Assembly (NCBI RefSeq): GCF_902833085.1
Contig: NZ_CADFEB010000005.1
Location: forward strand, 496,001-560,000
Source: Burkholderia ubonensis
Lineage (GTDB): Bacteria > Pseudomonadota > Gammaproteobacteria > Burkholderiales > Burkholderiaceae
Reading direction: 5' to 3'
DNA: 64,000 nucleotides
Notes under the pieces: model-generated
What the model was told of the DNA's origin: nothing
The model's input: only the letters and a program-made list of their open reading frames with translations
Databases searched by the model: none
Part shown: in pieces, positions 54,338 through 64,000 of the stretch
Position numbering within the stretch: position 1 is the first letter of the stretch
Layout: every line of letters begins with the position of its first letter
Position numbers and translations under genes: made by a program

Positions 54338-55279
54338 TCATACCATCGCGCGTGCGCCGTCCCGCCCGTTCCCGGGTTTGTCCTGCGCGGCGCGCGCCCG
54401 GTGGACCCGGCTCGACAGCAGCGTCGCGAGCACGATGCAGGCGCCGCCCGCCCATTCGCGCGCGCTCGGAAATTCGTTCGCGAACACCCACGCGGACAGC
54501 GCGGTGATCACGATCTCGAACAGCATGATGATCGACGCGCGGTTCGCGGGCACGCGGGCGAGCCCGTACTGGACGAGCAGGTTGTTGGACGCCATCGTCA
54601 CGCCGATGCCCGCGACCAGCAGCGCCGCGACGCCCAGATTGCCGCCCGCCGGCACGGCCGGCAGCCCCTCGAACAGGGACGCGATCGCGCCGAACACGGC
54701 CGCGCCGCCGAACAGCGTCGCGGTGCGCATCTCGGCCCGCATCTGCGGCAGCTCGCGGCTCGCCTTGACGACCAGCACGTTGCTCATCGCGAAGCTCAGC
54801 CCGGCCGCGAGCCCCGCCCATTCGGCCGGGTTGGCCGGCAGCGGCAGGCCGAGCCGCGGCGACCACAGCATCAGCATCGCGCCGCCGATCGACAGCGCGG
54901 CGAGCCCCGCGCCCGCCCAGGTGAGCCGCTCGCGCAGCAGGAAGTGCGCGTAGATTGCGGTCCATGCGGGGGTCAGATAGAACAGCAGCATCACGCGCAG
55001 CACCTCGCCGTGGATCGTGCCCCACACGAAGCCGAGGTTGGTGATCCCGGCCGTCACCGCGATGCCCGGCAGCACCCAGTGCCAGCGCAGCGTCGCGATC
55101 GCGCGGCGCCGCGCGACGATCACGAACAGGAACGCGACGACGCTCGTCAGCGCGCTCGCCGCGGTGCCCGTCAGGCCCAGCGACGCCAGGATCCGCAACG
55201 GATACCAGATCAGGCCCCACACCGACGCGCCGATCAGGATCGCCAGCGTCGGCAGGCTGCCGCGTACCGCATTGTTCAT
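54338..55279 (-). CDS. EamA/DMT-family transporter
   Basis: A 313-residue inner-membrane protein with about ten hydrophobic segments and two EamA repeats (GASVWGLIWYPLRIL; LSFAMSNVLVVK). The C-terminal tail is basic. It could export a metabolite; substrate unknown. It lies divergently from dapC and is not closely related to the DMT transporter at 17332. Confidence 0.85.
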   Translation of the reverse strand: MNNAVRGSLPTLAILIGASVWGLIWYPLRILASLGLTGTAASALTSVVAFLFVIVARRRAIATLRWHWVLPGIAVTAGITNLGFVWGTIHGEVLRVMLLFYLTPAWTAIYAHFLLRERLTWAGAGLAALSIGGAMLMLWSPRLGLPLPANPAEWAGLAAGLSFAMSNVLVVKASRELPQMRAEMRTATLFGGAAVFGAIASLFEGLPAVPAGGNLGVAALLVAGIGVTMASNNLLVQYGLARVPANRASIIMLFEIVITALSAWVFANEFPSAREWAGGACIVLATLLSSRVHRARAAQDKPGNGRDGARAMV

Positions 55280-55350
55280 TTCGTTCAAACCCTTCCGTCG
55301 TTCGTTGCCCGGCCGGCGTTTGCGCCCGCCGTGACCGCATTTCGTCACGC

Positions 55351-55356
55351 TATAAT
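55351..55356 (+). promoter_or_regulatory. Possible dapC -10 box (TATAAT)
   Basis: A perfect TATAAT lies 86 bp before the annotated dapC start. No -35 is recognisable at usual spacing. Confidence 0.45.
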
Positions 55357-55441
55357 CGTCGGTTGCGAAACCCGCCGCACACCGGCGCCCGTTCGCAGCC
55401 GCGCGGCGCGAGCGCCGCTCCTTTCGCTCCAACCGGCCGCG

Positions 55442-56689
55442 ATGGCCGCTTCGCCCGTGAATCCTCGACTCGACTCGCTCCAGCCCTATCCCTTCGAAAA
55501 GCTGCGCGCCCTGTTCAAGGACGTGACACCCGGTGCCGGTACGCCCGCCGCCAGCCTGAAACCGATCAGCTTCGGCATCGGCGAGCCCAAGCACCCGACC
55601 CCGGCGCTGATCCGCGACGCCGCGGTAGCCGCGCTGGACGGCCTCGCCGCGTATCCGCCCACGGCCGGCTCGGACGCGCTGCGCACGTCGATCGCGCGCT
55701 GGCTCGAGCGCCGCTACGGGCTGCCGGCGATCGATCCGGCGACGCAGGTGCTGCCCGCGTCCGGCTCGCGCGAAGCGCTGTTCTCGCTCGCGCAGACGGT
55801 GATCGACGCGAGCCGCTCCGCCGGCGGCGAGAAGGCGATCGTACTCTGTCCGAATCCGTTCTATCAAATTTACGAAGGCGCGGCGCTGCTGGCGGGCGCC
55901 GAGCCGTACTTCGCGAACAGCGACCCGGCCCGCAACTACGCGTGCGACTACGCGGCCGTGCCGGACGAAGTCTGGGCGCGCACCCAGCTGCTGTACGTGT
56001 GCTCGCCGGGCAACCCGACCGGCGCGGTGCTCACGCTCGACGACTGGCGCGAGCTGTTCGCGCTGTCCGACCGCCACGGCTTCGTGATCGCGTCCGACGA
56101 ATGCTATTCGGAGATCTACTTCGACGAGTCGAAGCCGCCTCTCGGCGGCCTCGAGGCCGCGCACCGCCTCGGCCGCGGCTTCGAGCGGCTCGTGATGCTG
56201 TCGAGCCTGTCGAAGCGCTCGAACGTGCCGGGCATGCGCTCTGGCTTCGTTGCCGGCGACGCGGCGCTGCTCAGGAAATTCCTGCTGTACCGCACGTACC
56301 ATGGGTCGGCGCTGTCGCCCGTCTGGCAGCAGGCGAGCATCGCCGCGTGGAACGACGAGGCGCACGTGCGCGAGAACCGCGCGCTGTACGTGCAGAAGTT
56401 CAACGCGGTGACGCCGATGCTCGCCGACGTGATCGACGTGAAGCTGCCCGACGCCGCGTTCTACCTGTGGGCCAACGTCGCGTGCACCGGCCTGTCGGAC
56501 ACCGAGTTCGCCCGGCGCCTGTACGCCGACTATAATGTGACGGTTCTGCCCGGCTCGTATCTCGCGCGCGACGCGCACGGCACGAATCCGGGCCGCGATT
56601 TCATCCGGATCGCGCTCGTCGCGGGCACCCCCGAATGCGTCGAGGGCGCGCAACGCATCGTCGACTTCTGCCGCGGCCTCGCCCGGTAA
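55442..56689 (+). CDS. dapC: Succinyldiaminopimelate transaminase
   Basis: A 415-residue fold-type I PLP aminotransferase of lysine/diaminopimelate synthesis. [11 protein letters not shown] and the PLP Lys258 in SSLSKRSN are present; the C-terminal Arg region (RDFIRIALV) binds the carboxylate. The start could be ATG 55442 or GTG 55457; the latter gives the usual [15 protein letters not shown] start. It precedes dapD by 43 bp in a dap operon. Confidence 0.92.
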   Translation: MAASPVNPRLDSLQPYPFEKLRALFKDVTPGAGTPAASLKPISFGIGEPKHPTPALIRDAAVAALDGLAAYPPTAGSDALRTSIARWLERRYGLPAIDPATQVLPASGSREALFSLAQTVIDASRSAGGEKAIVLCPNPFYQIYEGAALLAGAEPYFANSDPARNYACDYAAVPDEVWARTQLLYVCSPGNPTGAVLTLDDWRELFALSDRHGFVIASDECYSEIYFDESKPPLGGLEAAHRLGRGFERLVMLSSLSKRSNVPGMRSGFVAGDAALLRKFLLYRTYHGSALSPVWQQASIAAWNDEAHVRENRALYVQKFNAVTPMLADVIDVKLPDAAFYLWANVACTGLSDTEFARRLYADYNVTVLPGSYLARDAHGTNPGRDFIRIALVAGTPECVEGAQRIVDFCRGLAR

Positions 56690-56732
56690 TCGACCCTCCC
56701 GATCAATTCCTTCATCTCCTGCGAAAACGAAC

Positions 56733-57559
<827 letters not shown>

Positions 57560-57560
<1 letters not shown>

Positions 57561-57928
57561 TGGCGAAGCCGCGCACCGTGGTCGTCTACGGCATTCCGAA
57601 CTGCGACACCGTGAAGAAAGCCCGCGTATGGCTCGACGACCACGGCGTCGAATTCGAGTTTCACGATTTCAAGAAGGCCGGCGTCAGCGTTCCGCTGATC
57701 GAAGACTGGCTGAAGGACGTGTCGCTCGACGCGCTCGTGAACAAGCGCGGCACCACGTGGCGCGGCCTGGACGACGCCATGAAGGCGGCTGCCGACACGC
57801 AGGCCGGCGCGGTCGCGCTGATGATCCACAAGCCGTCGGTCATCAAGCGCCCCGTGCTCGTCGTCAACGGCCGCGTGAAATCGCTCGGCTTCGCGGCCGA
57901 CCAGTACGCGGCACTGTTCGCCGCATAG
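57560..57928 (+). CDS. ArsC/Spx-family protein (YffB-like)
   Basis: A 122-residue thioredoxin-fold protein of the ArsC/Spx family. It has a single Cys15 in PNCDTVKKA and KRPVLV near the C-terminus, as in YffB. It overlaps dapD by one base, so it is translationally coupled to diaminopimelate synthesis. Arsenate reduction is unlikely from the context. The family member's role next to dap genes is unknown. Confidence 0.88.
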
Positions 57929-59149
<1,221 letters not shown>

Positions 59150-59160
59150 TGGAGCCCCGC

Positions 59161-60072
59161 ATGACGACACCTTTTGCAACAGTTCGCGACCTGCTGCGCT
59201 ACGCGGTCACGCGCTTCTCGAAGGCGAAGCTCGCGTTCGGCCACGGCTCGGACAACGCATACGACGAAGCGGCCTATCTGGTGCTGCGCACGCTCGACCT
59301 GCCGCTCGACACGCTCGAGCCGTTCCTCGACGCGCGCCTGCTGCCCGACGAGATCGACGCCGTGCTGACCGTGATCGAGCGGCGCGCGACCGAGCGCGTG
59401 CCGGCCGCCTATCTGACGCACGAAGCGTGGATGCACGGTCACCGCTTCTACGTCGACGAGCGCGTAATCGTGCCGCGCTCGTTCATCGGCGAGCTGCTCG
59501 ACGACGGCCTGCAGCCGTACGTCGCCGATCCGGAGCAGGTCGGCGCGGTGCTCGAGCTGTGCACCGGCTCAGGCTGCCTCGCGATCCTCGCGGCGAGCGC
59601 GTTCCCGAACGCCGAGATCGACGCGGTCGACCTGTCCGACAAGGCGCTCGAGGTCGCGGAGATCAACGTGCGCGACTACGGGCTCGAGGACCGCATCTCG
59701 CTGCACCGCGGCGACCTCTACGCGCCGCTGCCGCTGTTCCGCTCGTCCGAGCCGGGCGCGCGCTATGACGTGATCCTGACGAACCCGCCGTACGTCAACG
59801 CGGCGTCGATGGCCGCGCTGCCGCCCGAATACCGGCACGAGCCCGAGATGGCGCTCGCCGGCGGCGAGGACGGGATGGACGTCGTGCGCCGCATCATCGG
59901 CGAGGCGCGCAACTGGCTGCAAGACGACGGCGTGCTGGTCGTCGAGATCGGCAACGAGCGCGAGCATGTCGAAGCGGCATTCGGCGGCCTCGAGCTGACG
60001 TGGCTGTCGACCAGCGCCGGCGAAGACAGCGTGTTCCTGATCCAGGCGTCGGATCTCCCGCAGAAGCCCTGA
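59161..60072 (+). CDS. prmB: 50S ribosomal protein L3 glutamine methyltransferase
   Basis: A 303-residue SAM methyltransferase modifying a Gln of ribosomal protein L3. The SAM motif is ELCTGSGCLAI, and NPPY at 208-211 is the amino-methyltransferase signature. ATG 59161 is chosen because GGAG stands six bases before it; ATG 59149 overlaps the dapE stop (TGATG) and would add four residues. Confidence 0.93.
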   Translation: MTTPFATVRDLLRYAVTRFSKAKLAFGHGSDNAYDEAAYLVLRTLDLPLDTLEPFLDARLLPDEIDAVLTVIERRATERVPAAYLTHEAWMHGHRFYVDERVIVPRSFIGELLDDGLQPYVADPEQVGAVLELCTGSGCLAILAASAFPNAEIDAVDLSDKALEVAEINVRDYGLEDRISLHRGDLYAPLPLFRSSEPGARYDVILTNPPYVNAASMAALPPEYRHEPEMALAGGEDGMDVVRRIIGEARNWLQDDGVLVVEIGNEREHVEAAFGGLELTWLSTSAGEDSVFLIQASDLPQKP

Positions 60073-60086
60073 CGCCCCGCCAGCCC

Positions 60087-60120
60087 GAGCCGCGCGGCGC
60101 CCCGCTGCGCCGCGCGGTTC
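60087..60120 (+). terminator. Stable hairpin after prmB
   Basis: CCGCGCGGCGC (60090-60100) pairs perfectly with GCGCCGCGCGG (60107-60117), extended by three pairs. There is no T run, so termination would be weak or serve mRNA stability. Confidence 0.45.
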
Positions 60121-60122
60121 GG

Positions 60123-60133
60123 TAAGATGCGCG
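60123..60133 (+). promoter_or_regulatory. Possible -10 region of the cardiolipin synthase gene (TAAGATGCGCG)
   Basis: The same 11 bases occur before the DMT transporter gene at 17293. They lie 43 bp before the cls ATG; no -35 is visible. Confidence 0.3.
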
Positions 60134-60176
60134 TAAGCGGCCGCGATGCCGCGCTTCAGGAGTCCGCCACGCGCTT

Positions 60177-61616
60177 ATGACACTCGACTGGCTACACCTC
60201 GGCACGCTCATCCTGGCCATCCATGTGCTCGGAATCGTCGCGGCCTGCCACGCCATCCTGAACACGCGCACGTCGCAAGGCGCGATCGCGTGGGCCGTGT
60301 CGCTCGCGGCGATGCCCTACCTGACGCTGATCCCGTATCTGTTCCTCGGCCGCAGCAAGTTCTCCGGCTACGTCGACGCGCGCCGCCACGAGACCGAAGC
60401 GCTGCGCACGCATACGCATCCCGTTCCGTGGGCCGCCGCCGATTCGACCGACGGCGCGGCCGCGAGCGCGCTCGGCCAGCCCGCGGTGCATGCGCTCACG
60501 CGGCTCGGCGGCATGCCGTTTCTCGCCGGCAATGCGGTGCGCACGCTCGTCAACGGCGAGGCGACGTTCGCGGCGATCCTGTCGGCGATCGACGACGCGC
60601 GCGATTACGTGATCGTCCAGTTCTTCATCGTCCGCGACGACGCGCTCGGCCAGATGCTGCGCGACGCGCTGCTCGCGCGTGCGGCCGCGGGCGTGCGCTG
60701 CTACCTGCTTTACGACAGCATCGGCAGCTTCGACCTGCCGCACGGCTACGTCGACGCACTGCGCGCGGGCGGCGTCGAAGTCCATCCGTTCGCGACCAAG
60801 CGCCAGTTCGTCAACCGTTTCCAGCTCAACTTCCGCAATCACCGCAAGATCGTCGTCGTCGACGGCAATTGCGCGTTCGTCGGCGGACACAACGTCGGCG
60901 TCGAGTATCTCGGCGCGAAACCCCGGCTGTCGCCGTGGCGCGACACGCACATCGAGCTGCGCGGCCCCGTCGTCGCGAGCATCCAGTACGTGTTCGCGGA
61001 AGACTGGCACTGGGCGACGCAGAACCTGCCGCCGTTCGCGCCGCCGCCCGCCGCGCTGCCGGACGCCGACATGCACTGCCTCGCGGTGCCGATGGGGCCG
61101 GCCGACAAGCAGGAAACCGGCTCGCTGTTCTTCGTCGAGACGATCAACGCGGCGCGCGAGCGGGTGTGGATCACGACGCCGTATCTCGTCCCCGACGAAG
61201 CGGTGATCGCCGCGCTCAAGCTCGCGGTGATGCGCGGGGTCGACGTGCGCATCCTGATTCCGAGCCGGCGCGATCACGTCGTCGTGTTCGAGGCGTCGAA
61301 GCTGTACGCACGCGACCTCGCCGACGCAGGCGTCAAGGTGTTCCGCTACCGGCCGGGCTTCCTGCACCAGAAGGTGGTGCTGATCGATCGCAGCGCGGCC
61401 GCGATCGGCAGCGCGAACCTCGACAACCGCTCGTTTCGCCTGAACTTCGAGATCATGGTGCTGACCGTCGATCGCGCATTCGCCGACGAGGTCGAGGCGA
61501 TGCTCACGGCCGACTTCGCGCTGGCCTACGAAGTCGACGCGAGCGAATACCGCCGCTCGCCCGCGTGGCGGCGGGTCGCGATGCACATCGCGCGGCTGTT
61601 CGCGCCGATTCTGTGA
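60177..61616 (+). CDS. cls: Cardiolipin synthase
   Basis: A 479-residue inner-membrane phospholipase-D-family enzyme that joins two phosphatidylglycerols. Two N-terminal membrane segments (about 5-28 and 38-58) precede two HKD motifs: His222 in HRKIVVVD and His397 in HQKVVLID. Both motifs are complete, so it is probably active. Confidence 0.94.
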   Translation: MTLDWLHLGTLILAIHVLGIVAACHAILNTRTSQGAIAWAVSLAAMPYLTLIPYLFLGRSKFSGYVDARRHETEALRTHTHPVPWAAADSTDGAAASALGQPAVHALTRLGGMPFLAGNAVRTLVNGEATFAAILSAIDDARDYVIVQFFIVRDDALGQMLRDALLARAAAGVRCYLLYDSIGSFDLPHGYVDALRAGGVEVHPFATKRQFVNRFQLNFRNHRKIVVVDGNCAFVGGHNVGVEYLGAKPRLSPWRDTHIELRGPVVASIQYVFAEDWHWATQNLPPFAPPPAALPDADMHCLAVPMGPADKQETGSLFFVETINAARERVWITTPYLVPDEAVIAALKLAVMRGVDVRILIPSRRDHVVVFEASKLYARDLADAGVKVFRYRPGFLHQKVVLIDRSAAAIGSANLDNRSFRLNFEIMVLTVDRAFADEVEAMLTADFALAYEVDASEYRRSPAWRRVAMHIARLFAPIL

Positions 61617-61661
61617 GCAGCCTCCTGATGCCATGGCGACCCGCGCCGGCCGCTTCGGGCG

Positions 61662-62141
61662 TCACAGCAGCTTTTCGACGTCGGCGGCGATTTCGTCGGG
61701 CTTGGTCGACGGCGCGTAGCGCTTGACGATCCGGCCGTCGCGGTCGACCAGGAACTTCGTGAAGTTCCATTTGATCGCCTTGAGCCCGAGGATGCCGGGC
61801 GCTTCGTCGGTCAGGTAGCGATACAGCGGATGCGCATTGTCGCCCTTCACGTCGATCTTCGCGAACATCGGGAACGTCACCCCGTAGTTGCGCTCGCAGA
61901 ATGCGCCGATCTGCGCGGCGTCGCCCGGCTCCTGCTTGCCGAACTGGTTGCACGGGAAGCCGAGCACGAAGAAGCCGCGCGCCGCGTACTGGTCGTAGAG
62001 CTTCTGCAGGCCGGCATACTGCGGCGTGAATCCGCACTCGCTCGCCGTGTTGACGATCAGCAGCACCTTGCCGCGATACGCATCGAGCGACGCCGGCGCA
62101 CCGGCGAGCGTCTCCGCGTTGAAGGAATACAGTGTGGACAT
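61662..62141 (-). CDS. Glutathione peroxidase (thioredoxin-type GPx)
   Basis: A 159-residue thiol peroxidase with catalytic Cys36 ([12 protein letters not shown]), Gln66 (FPCNQFG) and Trp125-Asn126 (KWNFTKF). Cys replaces selenocysteine. As in most bacterial GPx-like proteins, the likely reductant is thioredoxin. It is convergent with cls and divergent from the ABC-F gene. Confidence 0.93.
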   Translation of the reverse strand: MSTLYSFNAETLAGAPASLDAYRGKVLLIVNTASECGFTPQYAGLQKLYDQYAARGFFVLGFPCNQFGKQEPGDAAQIGAFCERNYGVTFPMFAKIDVKGDNAHPLYRYLTDEAPGILGLKAIKWNFTKFLVDRDGRIVKRYAPSTKPDEIAADVEKLL

Positions 62142-62241
62142 CGTGCCCCCTTTCGAATTCGAACCGACGTGAAGTCTAGGCGAAAAACGCGCGGAAACGG
62201 TATCTCCCGAACGGCCAATGCCCGGTGCGCGGCCCGCAGTC

Positions 62242-62247
62242 TAGAAT
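62242..62247 (+). promoter_or_regulatory. Possible -10 box of the ABC-F gene (TAGAAT)
   Basis: TAGAAT lies 26 bp before the GTG start; no convincing -35 is seen. Confidence 0.35.
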
Positions 62248-62273
62248 AGCGGTTTTGCCCAGTCATTTCCGTC

Positions 62274-64000
<1,727 letters not shown>

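Noticed and set aside
50804..56689. Long open frame (1961 codons) opposite smc and through dapC
   Set aside because: It is antisense to smc and out of character until it becomes dapC at 55442. High GC gives long spurious frames.

Overview
The window is high-GC proteobacterial chromosome. Its gene order is that of Burkholderia, probably the B. cepacia complex: rpsB-tsf-pyrH-frr-uppS-cdsA-dxr-rseP-bamA-skp-lpxD-fabZ-lpxA-lpxB-rnhB, ppsA/ppsR, dapC-dapD-arsC-like-dapE-prmB, and guaB-x-guaA. The genus is inferred from gene order and protein sequence; no database was searched. I saw no tRNA, rRNA, insertion sequence, integrase or CRISPR array.

Layout. (1) 1-10800 is accessory. It holds the 3' part of a LuxR-type regulator, a GlxA-type AraC regulator facing away from an SDR-SDR-NTF2-like operon, and a tightly packed five-gene operon on the minus strand (10797 down to 3999). 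(2) 11096-14948 is guaB - membrane protein - guaA. (3) 15266-18300 has an orphan helix-turn-helix protein, a beta-propeller protein and a DMT transporter. (4) 18364-25033 has rnfH-ratA opposite smpB, an SPFH/NfeD pair, and ppsA opposite ppsR. (5) 25078-40718, all on the minus strand, runs from an RNA methyltransferase back to rpsB and covers translation factors, isoprenoid and phospholipid precursors, lipid A synthesis and outer-membrane assembly. (6) 41103-46411 has map, glnD and a pseudouridine synthase with a repeat-rich N-terminus. (7) 46531-54199, minus strand, is def-ligA-zipA-smc. (8) 54338-64000 has a second DMT transporter, the dap genes with prmB, a cardiolipin synthase, a glutathione peroxidase and a truncated ABC-F ATPase.

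The most interesting region is the operon at 3999-10797. Two adjacent cistrons together look like one LodA/GoxA-type amino-acid oxidase, the family whose cysteine tryptophylquinone (CTQ) cofactor is built from its own Cys and Trp. The N-terminal two thirds lie in one gene and the Cys/Trp catalytic part in the next. They are followed by a SPASM radical SAM enzyme and a LodB-like flavoprotein, and preceded by a ferritin-like protein related to the VioB/RebD C-terminal domain. This combines parts known from two separate quinocofactor systems, LodA/LodB and quinohemoprotein amine dehydrogenase (QhpD/QhpG), with a ferritin-like partner. The substrate and product are unknown.

The rest is mostly conserved core genome. 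Points of regulatory interest there are a duplicated 20-bp motif in the ppsA/ppsR divergent region, a structured rpsB leader, an intrinsic terminator just ahead of dapE, and a tandem-repeat low-complexity tail on the RluB-type enzyme.
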